From: an uncultured Lachnospiraceae bacterium | Lineage (GTDB): Bacteria; Bacillota; Clostridia; Lachnospirales; Lachnospiraceae | Direction: 5' to 3' | NCBI GenBank assembly: GCA_947625775.1 | Contig: CANQPM010000015.1 | Span: forward strand, 1 to 64,000 | DNA length: 64,000 nucleotides | Shown here: positions 16,989 to 26,363 of the stretch, piece after piece | How the letters are laid out: each line of letters opens with the position of its first letter | Numbering within the stretch: the first letter of the stretch is position 1 | Program-made: the position numbers and the translations under genes | Notes under the pieces: generated by a model | The model's database searches: none | The model's input: the letters and a program-made list of their open reading frames with translations, nothing else | Told to the model about the DNA's origin: nothing

Positions 16989-17202
16989 ATTATCATCCCT
17001 TCTTTAAAAAATAGAAATATGGTATGCAATCCCCTTTTCTTACAGAGCATGGCACAATCACAGAAAAATGTAAATTAAATTTTGACGCAAACGGAACCAA
17101 TCGAGCATGAAATTTTCTCTGTTTACTACGCCTGCCGATTTGTTGCTATCATATAGTTTAACCTGCATATATTTCCGCTAGGACAGCACATAGCTGCACT
17201 GA

Positions 17203-18399
17203 CTATTTTTCATCATCAAAGTCACTGGCGCCTTCACTATACTGAGCCAAAATTTTCTGAATCCGCTTAGTAGGCGTCATAACATTTTCCGTAGATAAAT
17301 CGTGGTTCATAAAATTGATAATCGAAGCCAAAAACTTGCTCATATCAGCCTCGAGATAATACTTCTTTTTAAGCAGTTCAGGCGGTCTGTAGCAGAGATT
17401 GGTGGTGATAACCCTGTCGAATACCCCGTCGGCATACGCTTTGTCAAATGCGTCAAGCCCGTTGGTAAACAGCCCGAATGTAGCGCATATAAACACACGC
17501 TTAGCTTTCATGGCTTTAAGCTGTTTTGAGGTATCGAGCATGCTTTCCCCTGATGAAATCATATCGTCAATAATAATTATATCTTTCCCTTTAATATCAT
17601 TTCCAAGGAACTCATGCGCGACAATGGGATTTTTGCCATTTACGATAGTAGAGTAGTCGCGGCGTTTATAGAACATGCCAGTATCAGCGCCAAGCACAGT
17701 GGAAAAATAAATAGCCCTTTCCAAAGCCCCCTCGTCAGGAGAAATGACAATGATGTGTTCCTTGTCAAGCACTAAGTCTTTTTCAGCTCGAAGCAGCGTG
17801 CGCGCAAACTGGTAATTGGGGGAAAAATTGTCAAAACCGCTGAGAGGCGCTGCATTCTGTATTCTGGGATCGTGCGCGTCGAAGGTGATGAAATTGCTCA
17901 CGCCCATTTCCACAAGTTCCTCAAACGCATACGCGCAGTCAAGCGACTCCCTGCCGTTTCTTCTGTGCTGCCGTCCTTCATATAAAAACGGCATGATCAC
18001 GTTAATCCTGTGCGCCTTGCCGTTTGTTGCCGCAATTACGCGTTTAAGCTCCTGATAATGGTCATCGGGCGACATATGGTTGATAAAGCCGTTCATTTTG
18101 TATGTAAGGCTGTGGTTGCAGACATCGACAAGGATAAACAAGTCCTTGCCACGCACCGATTCATTCAGCACGGCTTTCCCTTCGCCGCTGTTGAAACGCG
18201 GAGTGGAAAAATTCATAAGATAGCTTTCCTCTGCATATCCCTGAAACGCGGGATCGTCTTTGTAGATGCTGCTTATATTGCTTCTTGCCTTTACAAGATA
18301 TTTATTTATCTTATTTCCAAGCTCTGTGGCGCTGTTAAGCACGGCAAGCTTAATCGGCGCTACGGGGATAGTGTTTGCAAATTCATTCAAATTGGGCAT
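17203..18399 (-). CDS. prs: Ribose-phosphate pyrophosphokinase, long form
   Basis: A 398-residue PRPP synthetase, about 80 residues longer than the classical enzyme, with an amino-terminal extension and inserts. Motifs: MPFLYEGRQHRRNGRES for the ATP/ribose loop, ITFDAHDPRIQN for the histidine-containing catalytic segment, and IIIIDDMISSGESM for the PRPP-binding loop. It makes PRPP from ATP and ribose 5-phosphate for nucleotide, histidine and tryptophan synthesis. The start at 18399 was chosen for AGAAAGGA upstream; an in-frame ATG at 18450 would add 17 residues. The promoter at 18517-18545 faces it. Confidence 0.9.
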   Translation of the reverse strand: MPNLNEFANTIPVAPIKLAVLNSATELGNKINKYLVKARSNISSIYKDDPAFQGYAEESYLMNFSTPRFNSGEGKAVLNESVRGKDLFILVDVCNHSLTYKMNGFINHMSPDDHYQELKRVIAATNGKAHRINVIMPFLYEGRQHRRNGRESLDCAYAFEELVEMGVSNFITFDAHDPRIQNAAPLSGFDNFSPNYQFARTLLRAEKDLVLDKEHIIVISPDEGALERAIYFSTVLGADTGMFYKRRDYSTIVNGKNPIVAHEFLGNDIKGKDIIIIDDMISSGESMLDTSKQLKAMKAKRVFICATFGLFTNGLDAFDKAYADGVFDRVITTNLCYRPPELLKKKYYLEADMSKFLASIINFMNHDLSTENVMTPTKRIQKILAQYSEGASDFDDEK

Positions 18400-18516
18400 A
18401 TTGTCAAAAATCCTTTCTCTTTTAGCCTGCCATTCATATATATGCCGCAATCAGCCCTGGCAGGGCAAAAAACTGACACATACGTGAACGGAAACTTTTA
18501 AGTACATTACTATTAT

Positions 18517-18545
18517 TTTATAACATTCGCCTAGTGACACGTCAA
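18517..18545 (-). promoter_or_regulatory. Promoter of prs
   Basis: On the minus strand TTGACG (complement of 18540-18545), 17-base spacer, TATAAA (complement of 18517-18522). It lies about 120 bases before the prs start. Confidence 0.7.
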
Positions 18546-18647
18546 GGTTTTTCTTGTATTATTATATATAAGGGATATAATGAAAAAGAAAAATGTGACA
18601 TAACGCACATAAGGCATATTAAAACGCACACTGACTATTGAAATAAC

Positions 18648-18677
18648 TTGAAATAACGGCACTAAAAAAGGTATTAT
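18648..18677 (+). promoter_or_regulatory. Possible promoter of the DUF512 gene
   Basis: TTGAAA at 18648-18653 and TATTAT at 18672-18677 with an 18-base spacer, 14 bases before the start codon. The match is weaker than for other promoters here, and the short distance leaves a very short leader. Confidence 0.4.
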
Positions 18678-18690
18678 AGAGGTATTATTA

Positions 18691-20016
18691 ATGAACAAAA
18701 AAGCAATACACATAGTTGAAAGCGTGGCGCGGGGGAGCATAGCCGAGGAAATGGAAATAGAAAAAGGCGACGCGCTGGTGGAGATAAACGGAAAAAGGAT
18801 AGAGGATATTTTTGACTATCAGTATTACACGCAGGACGAGTATATAGAAGTGCTGATAAGAAAGCCTACAGGCGAGGAATGGCTTTTGGAGATAGACAAG
18901 GACTATGATGAGGACTTGGGCATAACCTTTCAAAACAGTCTGATGGACGAGTACCGCTCGTGTCGCAACAAGTGTATTTTCTGTTTTATCGACCAGATGC
19001 CGAAGGGAATGAGGGACACGCTTTATTTTAAGGACGACGATTCGCGCCTTTCATTTCTGCAGGGAAATTATGTGACGCTCACGAATATGTCTGACTCGGA
19101 CATCGACCGCATAATCAAATACAATCTGTCGCCGATAAACGTGTCGTTTCAGACGACCAATCCCGAGCTGCGCTGCAAAATGCTGAACAACCGATTTGCG
19201 GGCGACGCGCTGGAAAAGGCGTGGCGGCTTGCCGAGGCGGGCGTGAGAATGAATGGGCAGATAGTGCTCTGCAAGGGCGTAAATGACGGCGCAGAGCTTG
19301 AAAGGAGCATAAAGGATTTGTCAAAATACCTGCCTAATCTGGAGAGCGTTTCAGTAGTGCCTGTGGGGCTGACGCGTTACAGGGAGGGGCTTTACCCGCT
19401 GGAGCAGTTTACGAAGGATGATGCCAGAGAGGTGCTTTCGGTAATCCATAAATGGCAGGGTAAGCTGTATTCAAAATATGGAACGCATTTTGTCCACGCA
19501 AGCGATGAGTGGTATATTTTGGCGGAGGAGGAGCTGCCCGAGGAGGAGCAGTATGACGGCTATCTGCAGCTTGAAAACGGCGTAGGCATGCTCAGGCTTT
19601 TGATAAATGAGTTCAATGAAGCTTTAGACGGACTTGACACGGATAATCCGCCGCCAAAGCCTGACGAGCTTTCGATAGCGACGGGAATGCTTGCATACAG
19701 CTTTATAAAAGAGCTTACGCAGAAGCTTACGGCGCGTTTTCCGCAGATAAAAATAAATATTTACCCGATAAAAAATATTTTTTTCGGCGAGCAGATTACG
19801 GTGTCGGGGCTGCTCACGGGGCAGGACATACTTGCGCAGCTCAAGGACAAGCCTTTAGGCGGGAGATTGCTTTTGCCACAAAACGTTTTGAGGAGTGGCG
19901 AGGAGGTTTTTCTTGACGATATGACGGTCAATGAGCTCGAAAGGGCTTTACAAGTTCGCGTAGATATTGTAAAATCAAGCGGGCGGGATTTAATTGAGGC
20001 GATATTGACGGCATAA
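18691..20016 (+). CDS. DUF512 radical-SAM protein with amino-terminal PDZ-like domain
   Basis: A 441-residue protein. Residues about 5-70 form a PDZ-like fold (SVARGSIAEEMEIEKGDALV, INGKRIEDIFDYQYY). A radical-SAM-type cluster motif CRNKCIFC lies at about 91-98, with FIDQMPKGMRDTLYFKDDD after it. The carboxyl half is DUF512 (ITVSGLLTGQDILAQL). The reaction is not known. The gene regularly precedes der in Clostridia, which suggests a link to ribosome assembly or membrane biogenesis; that is inference from position. Confidence 0.88.
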   Translation: MNKKAIHIVESVARGSIAEEMEIEKGDALVEINGKRIEDIFDYQYYTQDEYIEVLIRKPTGEEWLLEIDKDYDEDLGITFQNSLMDEYRSCRNKCIFCFIDQMPKGMRDTLYFKDDDSRLSFLQGNYVTLTNMSDSDIDRIIKYNLSPINVSFQTTNPELRCKMLNNRFAGDALEKAWRLAEAGVRMNGQIVLCKGVNDGAELERSIKDLSKYLPNLESVSVVPVGLTRYREGLYPLEQFTKDDAREVLSVIHKWQGKLYSKYGTHFVHASDEWYILAEEELPEEEQYDGYLQLENGVGMLRLLINEFNEALDGLDTDNPPPKPDELSIATGMLAYSFIKELTQKLTARFPQIKINIYPIKNIFFGEQITVSGLLTGQDILAQLKDKPLGGRLLLPQNVLRSGEEVFLDDMTVNELERALQVRVDIVKSSGRDLIEAILTA

Positions 20017-20127
20017 TTATCAAGGTTGAATTATAAAAACTGTCTGCGAAATAAATTCTGCATAAGGTATATAATGGACAGAATTAAGGCATTGTCAGTA
20101 CAAACAGAAACGGAAATGAGGAAAATA

Positions 20128-21474
20128 ATGAGCAAAAACAATAAAAAACCTATAGTGGCAGTCGTGGGGCGTCCGAATGTGGGCAAGTCCACGCTGTTTA
20201 ACGCGCTTGCGGGCAGCAGGATATCAATAGTGGAAGACACGCCAGGCATTACGAGGGACAGGATATATGCCGATATAAGCTGGCTTAACCACAATTTTAC
20301 ACTGATTGACACAGGAGGCATTGAGCCTGACAGCAAGGATATTATTCTCTCGCAGATGCGCGAGCAGGCGGAAATTGCCATCATTACGGCTGATGTAATC
20401 ATATTTCTTGTAGACGTAAGGCAGGGGCTTACTGACGCAGATGCAAAGGTGGCGGATATGCTAAGGCGCAGCCGTAAGCCTGTGGTGCTTGTGGTGAACA
20501 AGGTGGACAGCTTTGAAAAATTTGAGGTTGACGTGTATGAGTTTTACAATCTCGGCATAGGCGAGCCGTTTGCGATATCAGCCGCAAACAGAATGGGATT
20601 CGGAGAGATGCTTGACGAGGTAGTCAGCCATTTTGAGGACAAGGAGGACGAGCAGGAGGACGACGACCGCCCCAGAGTGGCAATCGTGGGAAAGCCGAAT
20701 GTAGGCAAATCCTCCATAATAAATAAGCTTATTGGAGAAAACCGTTTAATCGTATCGGAGATAGCGGGCACGACGAGGGACGCCGTGGATACGGAAGTGG
20801 TGCACGACGGAAAAGAGTACGTTTTTATCGACACGGCAGGACTCAGGCGCAAGAACAAGATTAAAGAGGAGCTTGAAAAGTATATGATTATCAGGACAGT
20901 CAGCGCGGTGGAGCGCGCGGACGTGGTGGTGCTGGTAATCGACGCGGTGGAGGGCGTCACTGAACAGGACGCCAAGATAGCGGGCATTGCACACGACAGG
21001 GGCAAAGGCATTATCATAGCCGTAAACAAGTGGGACGCGATAGAAAAAGACGGCAAGACAGTCTACAGCTATACGGAAAAGATAAGGAATATCCTCTCAT
21101 TTATGACTTATGCGGAAATAATATTTATCTCCGCCGTGACGGGACAGCGTTTGAACAAGCTTTTTGACATGATAGATATGGTCATACAAAACCAGACGCT
21201 GCGCATTTCCACGGGAGTGATAAATGAGATAGTGAGCGAGGCGGCGGCGCTACAGCAGCCCCCTTCTGACAAGGGAAAGCGCCTGAAAATCTATTATGCC
21301 ACACAGGCGGGAGTAAAGCCTCCTACGTTCGTATTTTTTGTAAATGACAAGGAGCTTGCGCATTTTTCGTATATGAGGTATATGGAAAACAAGCTGAGGG
21401 AGGCGTTTGGCTTTAGGGGAACGCCGATTAAAATTGTTGTGAGAGAACGCAAATCGGACAAGGGCGACAAGTAG
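20128..21474 (+). CDS. der: Ribosome-associated double GTPase Der (EngA)
   Basis: A 448-residue protein with two consecutive GTPase domains and a carboxyl KH-like domain. First G domain: [20 protein letters not shown]. Second: [24 protein letters not shown]. The KH-like end holds TRDA-independent [10 protein letters not shown] and [14 protein letters not shown]. Der is essential for 50S maturation. GAGGA five bases before the ATG at 20128 supports this start; the longer in-frame ATG at 20026 adds 34 residues with no family match. It is followed by plsY and gpsA. Confidence 0.96.
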   Translation: MSKNNKKPIVAVVGRPNVGKSTLFNALAGSRISIVEDTPGITRDRIYADISWLNHNFTLIDTGGIEPDSKDIILSQMREQAEIAIITADVIIFLVDVRQGLTDADAKVADMLRRSRKPVVLVVNKVDSFEKFEVDVYEFYNLGIGEPFAISAANRMGFGEMLDEVVSHFEDKEDEQEDDDRPRVAIVGKPNVGKSSIINKLIGENRLIVSEIAGTTRDAVDTEVVHDGKEYVFIDTAGLRRKNKIKEELEKYMIIRTVSAVERADVVVLVIDAVEGVTEQDAKIAGIAHDRGKGIIIAVNKWDAIEKDGKTVYSYTEKIRNILSFMTYAEIIFISAVTGQRLNKLFDMIDMVIQNQTLRISTGVINEIVSEAAALQQPPSDKGKRLKIYYATQAGVKPPTFVFFVNDKELAHFSYMRYMENKLREAFGFRGTPIKIVVRERKSDKGDK

Positions 21475-21501
21475 GCGGCAAAGGCAGCAAGGAGGATTGG
21501 A

Positions 21502-22152
21502 ATGATACGCATAATATGCATTATAATAGGCTATGCGTTTGGGTGCTTTCAGACATCATATATATATGGAAAGCTCCACGGCATAGACATAAGAAAGTAC
21601 GGCAGCGGCAACGCGGGCACGACAAATTCTTTGAGGGTTCTTGGAAAAAAGGCGGGCGCTATAGTGCTGTTTTGTGATATTATAAAGACGGGACTTGCGA
21701 TTACGCTTGTCAGGTTTATATTCGGAGAGCAGTACGCGGACATCAAATACCTGCTTGTGATTTACACGGGTGCGGGCGCTATACTGGGGCACAATTTTCC
21801 GTTTTACCTCGGGTTTAAGGGCGGAAAGGGCATAGCGTGTACGGCGGGGCTTATCATATTTTTCCACCCGTATATGATTATTCCGCAGATAATCACGTTT
21901 TTCGGCACGTTTTTCCTCACGCATTATGTGTCGCTGGGGTCGCTTTGCACAGAGGTCATGCTGATTATAGAGGTAGTGGTCTTGGGGCAGACTGGCGTGT
22001 TTGGCATGGGGCAGGCGGCGCTGAACGAGCTTTACGTGGTGACGGTGCTTATCGCGGCGCTTGCGTTTTGGGAGCACCGCGCGAATATCAGCAGGCTTAT
22101 ACATAAGCAGGAGCGAAAGACATATATTACAAAGAAAAACAGTGATAAATAA
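21502..22152 (+). CDS. plsY: Acyl-phosphate glycerol-3-phosphate acyltransferase PlsY
   Basis: A 216-residue polytopic membrane protein with the three PlsY motifs: GSGNAGTTNSLRVLGKKAG (about 34-52), GHNFPFYLGFKGGKGIA (about 96-112) and a later WEHRANISRL. It acylates glycerol 3-phosphate using acyl phosphate, the first committed step of phospholipid synthesis. The next gene, gpsA, makes the substrate, so the pair is functionally coupled. AAGGAGG lies upstream of the ATG. Confidence 0.95.
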   Translation: MIRIICIIIGYAFGCFQTSYIYGKLHGIDIRKYGSGNAGTTNSLRVLGKKAGAIVLFCDIIKTGLAITLVRFIFGEQYADIKYLLVIYTGAGAILGHNFPFYLGFKGGKGIACTAGLIIFFHPYMIIPQIITFFGTFFLTHYVSLGSLCTEVMLIIEVVVLGQTGVFGMGQAALNELYVVTVLIAALAFWEHRANISRLIHKQERKTYITKKNSDK

Positions 22153-22234
22153 GGCGGTTGTGAAATGTGTCCTGCGTTATTGGACGGGATTTTGCAAATG
22201 CCTGAGAGTGATAATTAGTTAAAGGAGGTTTTGA

Positions 22235-23245
22235 ATGGCAAGGATAGGAATTATAGGCGCGGGCAGCTGGGGAATCGCATTGTCCGTGCTGCTTCACAAT
22301 AATGGGCACACTCTTACAGTGTGGTCGGCTATAGAAAGCGAGATAGAAATGCTTAAGCGTGAGCATGAGCACAAGGATAAGCTGCCGAATGTCAAGCTTG
22401 CGGATGACATTGTATTTACGACAGACATAAATGAGGCAGTGGCTGGCATGGACTTGCTTGTGCTTGCTGTGCCGTCGCCTTTTACGCGCTCTACGGCGCA
22501 CAGCATGGCTCAATATGTCGCGGACGGGCAGATAATTGTAAATGTGGCAAAGGGCATTGAGGAGAGCACGCTTATGACGCTTTCCCAGGTTATAGAGGAG
22601 GAAATCCCGCAGGCTGACGTGGCGGTTTTGTCAGGACCGTCGCATGCGGAGGAGGTTGGCAGGGGGATTCCCACGACTATAGTGGTCGGCGCGCGCAGCA
22701 AGGAGACGGCGGAGCATATACAGAATATTTTTATGAGCGATGTGTTCAGGGTTTATACAAGCCCTGACGTGCTCGGCATAGAGCTTGGCGCGGCGCTTAA
22801 AAATGTCGTGGCGTTGGCGGCGGGAATAGCTGACGGGCTGGGATATGGCGACAACACGAAGGCGGCGCTTATCACGCGCGGCATAGCGGAGATTTCAAGG
22901 CTTGGCACGGCTATGGGCGGAAAATCCGAGACATTTTTTGGCTTATCGGGAATAGGCGATTTGATAGTTACGTGCGCGAGCATGCATTCGCGCAACCGCA
23001 GGGCAGGCATACTTATAGGGCAGGGCAGGACGATGGACGAGGCTATGGCTGAGGTGAAAATGGTGGTAGAGGGCGTCTATTCGGCTAAGGCGGCGCTTAG
23101 GCTTGCGCAGAAGTATAATGTCGAACTGCCTATTATTGAGCAGGTAAATGAGATACTTTTCAATAAAAAATCGGCGGCGGCGGCGGTACGCGACTTGATG
23201 ATACGGGATAAGAAGATTGAGATTTCGTCAAGCTGGCAAGTGTGA
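22235..23245 (+). CDS. gpsA: Glycerol-3-phosphate dehydrogenase [NAD(P)+]
   Basis: A 336-residue enzyme that reduces dihydroxyacetone phosphate to glycerol 3-phosphate. The nucleotide fold is marked by IGIIGAGSWGIAL (about 4-16), the catalytic region by ELGAALKNVVALAAGIADGL and DNTKAALITRG, and SGIGDLIVTCASMHSRNR near residue 245. TTAAAGGAGG precedes the ATG. A double-hairpin terminator follows the stop. Confidence 0.96.
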   Translation: MARIGIIGAGSWGIALSVLLHNNGHTLTVWSAIESEIEMLKREHEHKDKLPNVKLADDIVFTTDINEAVAGMDLLVLAVPSPFTRSTAHSMAQYVADGQIIVNVAKGIEESTLMTLSQVIEEEIPQADVAVLSGPSHAEEVGRGIPTTIVVGARSKETAEHIQNIFMSDVFRVYTSPDVLGIELGAALKNVVALAAGIADGLGYGDNTKAALITRGIAEISRLGTAMGGKSETFFGLSGIGDLIVTCASMHSRNRRAGILIGQGRTMDEAMAEVKMVVEGVYSAKAALRLAQKYNVELPIIEQVNEILFNKKSAAAAVRDLMIRDKKIEISSSWQV

Positions 23246-23256
23246 AAAGTGTGAGA

Positions 23257-23355
23257 AGAAATTCTAATCGCTCACGCCAGTGGGCGTTTCTCAAGGCGCT
23301 AAAGCGCCTAAGAATTTCTAATCTCACACCGAAAAACGCAAGGGCGGCGTTTTTC
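23257..23355 (+). terminator. Double-hairpin terminator after gpsA
   Basis: A first stem is formed by TTCTCAAGGCGCT/AGCGCCTAAGAA (about 23289-23313). A second, GAAAAACGC (23331-23339) with GCGTTTTTC (23347-23355), ends in a T run. The whole block resembles the one after nrdD (40250-40324). Confidence 0.75.
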
Positions 23356-23411
23356 TGAATGATTTACGTGGTTGAAAATTGTGAAGATATAGAGGTAGGA
23401 GGTATTTGAAA

Positions 23412-24227
23412 ATGGCAGAGGCAACTTTTAATAGTACGCAGGATTATGTGGCGAGTAAGGAGCTGCTTTCAAGTGTGAATGTGGCGATTGCGTTAAAGAA
23501 GCCGCTCTTGATTAAGGGCGAGCCTGGTACGGGCAAGACGATGCTTGCGCAGGCGGTGGCAAATTCGCTTGGCAAAAAGCTTATTATTTGGAACATTAAA
23601 TCGACGACCAAGGCGCAGGACGGATTGTATATGTATGATACTATACAGCGTCTGTATGATGGGCAGTTTGGCGAGGAAGGCGTTGATGATATAGCGCATT
23701 ATATCAAGCTGGGTAAGCTTGGTGAGGCGTTTGAGAGTGATGAGCAGGTGGTGCTGCTTATCGACGAGATTGACAAGGCGGATTTGGAGTTTCCAAATGA
23801 CCTTTTGTGGGAGCTTGACCAGATGGAGTTTTATATTCATGAGACTAAGCGGACGGTTAAGGCGAAGCATAGACCGATAGTTATTATTACGTCGAATGCG
23901 GAGAAGGAGCTGCCTGATGCGTTTCTTAGGAGGTGTATTTTCCACTATATTGATTTTCCTAATCAGGAGCTTATGGAGGAGATTATACGGACGCATTATC
24001 CTGATGTGGAGGAAAATTTGATGAAAAATGCGATGAAGATTTTCTATGATATACGGTCGATTCGGGATATACGTAAGAAACCTAGTACGTCGGAGCTTAT
24101 TGATTGGATTAATGCGTTGCAGATTGGGGGGATTCCTGCGGATAAGTTGAGGGAGCAGTTGCCGTTTGTGGGGGTTGTGGTTAAGAAGGATGAGGATTTG
24201 GAGACTGTGAGGCAGCAGTTGCCGTAG
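23412..24227 (+). CDS. MoxR/CoxD-type AAA+ ATPase
   Basis: A 271-residue AAA+ ATPase. Walker A is GEPGTGKTM (about 36), Walker B LLIDEIDKADLEF (about 115), sensor 1 IVIITSNAEKELPDAFLRRC with its arginine finger, followed by a small lid domain. MoxR proteins act as chaperones with VWA-domain partners to insert cofactors or remodel complexes. The natural partner lies at 26364-27566 but is separated by repeats and an inserted slice. The ATG at 23412 has GGAGG nine bases upstream; a TTG at 23406 is too close to it. Confidence 0.88.
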   Translation: MAEATFNSTQDYVASKELLSSVNVAIALKKPLLIKGEPGTGKTMLAQAVANSLGKKLIIWNIKSTTKAQDGLYMYDTIQRLYDGQFGEEGVDDIAHYIKLGKLGEAFESDEQVVLLIDEIDKADLEFPNDLLWELDQMEFYIHETKRTVKAKHRPIVIITSNAEKELPDAFLRRCIFHYIDFPNQELMEEIIRTHYPDVEENLMKNAMKIFYDIRSIRDIRKKPSTSELIDWINALQIGGIPADKLREQLPFVGVVVKKDEDLETVRQQLP

Positions 24228-24256
24228 CGGAGAGGGAGAGGTTTTCTAAGCCGTCC

Positions 24257-24351
24257 GAATTTAGTCAAAATATATAAAATCGCGACTTGGTGCTCAACGT
24301 AACAAGTTACGTGGCGAATCGTCGCGTATTTTATATATTTTGACTAAATTC
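24257..24351 (+). repeat. Palindromic element 1 of the AAATTCTAC family
   Basis: Arms 24257-24286 and 24321-24351 pair over 30 bases with a single bulge (GAATTTAGTCAAAATATATA outward end). The loop contains a perfect inner hairpin ACGTAAC/GTTACGT. The right arm runs into AAATTCTACATTAT (24346-24359). It lies just after the MoxR gene. Confidence 0.85.
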
Positions 24352-24392
24352 TACATTATTGGCGGGGGCTTGGAAAGTGTTTCCTATAGTCC

Positions 24393-24470
24393 GAATTTGT
24401 GCGAAATATACAAAAACGCGACGCGGTGCTCCGCAATGCGCCGCTTATTTTGTATATTTCACCCAAATTC
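24393..24470 (+). repeat. Palindromic element 2 of the AAATTCTAC family
   Basis: Left arm GAATTTGTGCGAAATATACA from 24393 and right arm TGTATATTTCACCCAAATTC ending 24470 pair at 21 of 23 outer positions. The 5' half aligns with element 1 (TCCGAATTT, CGCGAC, GGTGCTC). The right end runs into AAATTCTACGTTAT (24465-24478). Confidence 0.8.
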
Positions 24471-24525
24471 TACGTTATTGATGGGCTTTTGTGGGTGTGT
24501 TGCTTGCTAGTTGTTTTGAACACTG

Positions 24526-24838
24526 GTGTATGCGGCATACGCCGTCAGCGTCTGGCGCGTACCCAACAACTTCAAACAATGCCTACTGTCAAACAGTAGC
24601 GAATAACTTTATGAATATCGGACAATGGGGGGACAGAAGCTATACTAACGTTGTAGCTGGAGACACTATCTTTTTTGATTGGCAGGGAGACGGTCACACA
24701 GACCATATTGGGCTAGTCATAGGAACGGATGGAACGAATGTCTACACGGTGGAAGGAAATTCTGGAGACGCTGTGAGAGTCAAATCCTATCCGATAGGGA
24801 GTGGCGTGATTTACGGATATGGGCTAATGAATTATTAA
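24526..24838 (+). pseudogene. CHAP/NlpC-like hydrolase, 5'-truncated
   Basis: The open frame (24491-24838, 115 codons) reads as a hydrolase fragment only from about 24540: VVAGDTIFFDWQGDGHTDHI, then GLVIGTDGTNVYTVEGNSGD and YGYGLMNY. This is the histidine-containing half of a CHAP-type amidase/endopeptidase such as those used by conjugative elements to open the cell wall. The upstream half with the catalytic cysteine is missing; the sequence before 24520 belongs to the repeat. A product is unlikely to be functional. Confidence 0.65.
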
Positions 24839-24877
24839 ATTGTCCTCACCGTGAGGACAAAGAAAGAGAGGAATACT

Positions 24878-26107
24878 ATGAAAAAATGCTTTGCAATTAT
24901 CTTAACTGTTCTTATGCTTTGCGGTATGCCGCTTACCGCATATGCAACGGAAGTGGAGGTTAAAGCGGCTTCTGCTTTCAAGTGTAACGTTGTGTTTTAC
25001 ATTACGGACGAAACGGGCGGTTATCCTGGAAGCGGTTTTACGGCGAATATGACGGACGAGACAGGAACCATTACAGACAGCTACAATTTTACAAAAGGGA
25101 ATAGTTGGGGCGGCGCAAACACACCCATATATACCATGACCGCCCCTGCAACCTATACGGTAACATTTGATGGATTGGAAGAAGGATATAAAGTCGTTAT
25201 GACACTCGATCATTCAGAGCCAGTCACATTCGATACATTTTCGGGGGGAACGGCAGATGTGCTTTGGTCTATTGTGGGTGATGATAGTGTGACTTCCGAA
25301 AGCGAGGGGATAGAAAGCGCCATTTTGAATCAAGAAAAAGACGGAAATTATACAGCTTCAAATGAAGGGGCGGAAGAAGTCTATAAGAACTTTCTGGAAG
25401 CTACCGCTTTTATCGCAGATGATACGGACTGGAAAAACAATCTCCTGCAATCCTATGAACTGTTCCCTCACGAGGAACGTTATGCGTCCTATGTGGAAGG
25501 AGGTACAGAAGAAGAATACCTTAACATGAGCCTGTATGACCGCTTTGTATGGAGCGAAAGCTATTTGAAATTTGCGTGGGCGGTCAACAGTGGAAACTAT
25601 AACAATTATTACGGGAGCAAGGAGAATTTTGCAATTCATATCACAAATAATGTGGTGAATATGATGAAGGGCGCACCCAACAACGAAGGCGTGATTGAAG
25701 CATACCTTGCCCTTGCCGATTGGCAGTATGAGTATGTGCAGGAAAACGGTGTACCTTTCAATTTCATTAATAATCGGAGCTACCTTGACGAAATCGGGGA
25801 AGTTACAAAAACAGAGACAAAAACAGAGACAGAAACAAAAGCAGAAACAAATAAGAGTGAAGAAGAAGAATTATCCAAAGCGGCAAAAGAACTTTTAGAG
25901 GATGCAGACAACAAGACCAAAGAAGATGTTAAAGAAAAGAAAACTCGGGACGATACTCCGGATATGCTTGTAAGCAGTATTTTTATTGTCCTCATTATCA
26001 TTGCCTTATGTGTGGCGGTTGCTATTATTATGTGGAAACGTAAGAGCCGTAACATTGACGATAATAAAGGCGGGGATACAAAAGTGGACAGTATGGACGA
26101 CAAATAG
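24878..26107 (+). CDS. Membrane-anchored surface protein of conjugative-element type
   Basis: A 409-residue protein: signal peptide (1-26, ending AYATEV), an extracellular part of about 320 residues with a beta-rich start (VVFYITDETGGYPGSGFTAN, possibly Cna-B-like), a hydrophilic KTETKTETETKAE linker, an acidic-basic stretch, one membrane helix (SSIFIVLIIIALCVAVAIIM) and a short cytoplasmic tail. Proteins of this shape follow the cell-wall hydrolase gene in many Firmicute conjugative elements. No enzyme motif is seen. GAGAGGAA precedes the ATG at 24878; an ATG at 24851 is less likely. Base composition is more even than in neighbouring genes. Confidence 0.7.
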   Translation: MKKCFAIILTVLMLCGMPLTAYATEVEVKAASAFKCNVVFYITDETGGYPGSGFTANMTDETGTITDSYNFTKGNSWGGANTPIYTMTAPATYTVTFDGLEEGYKVVMTLDHSEPVTFDTFSGGTADVLWSIVGDDSVTSESEGIESAILNQEKDGNYTASNEGAEEVYKNFLEATAFIADDTDWKNNLLQSYELFPHEERYASYVEGGTEEEYLNMSLYDRFVWSESYLKFAWAVNSGNYNNYYGSKENFAIHITNNVVNMMKGAPNNEGVIEAYLALADWQYEYVQENGVPFNFINNRSYLDEIGEVTKTETKTETETKAETNKSEEEELSKAAKELLEDADNKTKEDVKEKKTRDDTPDMLVSSIFIVLIIIALCVAVAIIMWKRKSRNIDDNKGGDTKVDSMDDK

Positions 26108-26122
26108 GGAGATTTTGTAAAA

Positions 26123-26212
26123 ATGAGCGGTAATGGGCAAGGGAACGTCATAAAACCCACTAGAAACGAAAAAAAGACGGTCTTACAGACTGTTCCCTTA
26201 CTATTCCCATAA
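26123..26212 (+). pseudogene. 5' fragment of an unidentified gene at the slice border
   Basis: ATG with GGGAGA ten bases upstream opens 29 codons (MSGNGQGNVIKPTRNEKKTV at the start), stopping at 26212 where the right direct repeat begins. The good ribosome binding site and abrupt end at the border suggest a truncated gene of the inserted slice. Too short to identify. Confidence 0.45.
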
Positions 26213-26213
26213 A

Positions 26214-26280
26214 TTTGTATATTTCACCCAAATTCTACGTTATTAATGGGCTTTTGTGGGTGTTGTTTGGTAATTGTTTT
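26214..26280 (+). repeat. Right direct repeat / half copy of palindromic element 2
   Basis: TTTGTATATTTCACCCAAAT onward matches 24449-24515 with only a few differences over about 67 bases, including AAATTCTACGTTAT and ATGGGCTTTTGTGGGTGT. The left half of the palindrome is absent here. Confidence 0.8.
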
Positions 26281-26363
26281 AGGTGATTGCGAAAGCTTGT
26301 TTTGTAATGTAGGAGTTTGGTATTTTGCAAATTTATAGCTGTTTTTGTGGAAGGAGGGGTGTG

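Larger units (their letters stand above)
24520..26213 (+). mobile_element. Orphan slice resembling conjugative-element cargo
   Basis: A ~1.7-kb block lies between two ~67-base direct repeats (24449-24515 and 26214-26280, about 90 percent alike). It holds the 3' part of a CHAP/NlpC-type cell-wall hydrolase gene, one complete membrane-anchored surface protein gene, and the first 29 codons of a third gene ending at 26212, one base before the right repeat. No integrase, relaxase or transposase is present. Cargo type is inferred from similarity to cell-wall modules of Firmicute conjugative elements. Confidence 0.6.
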
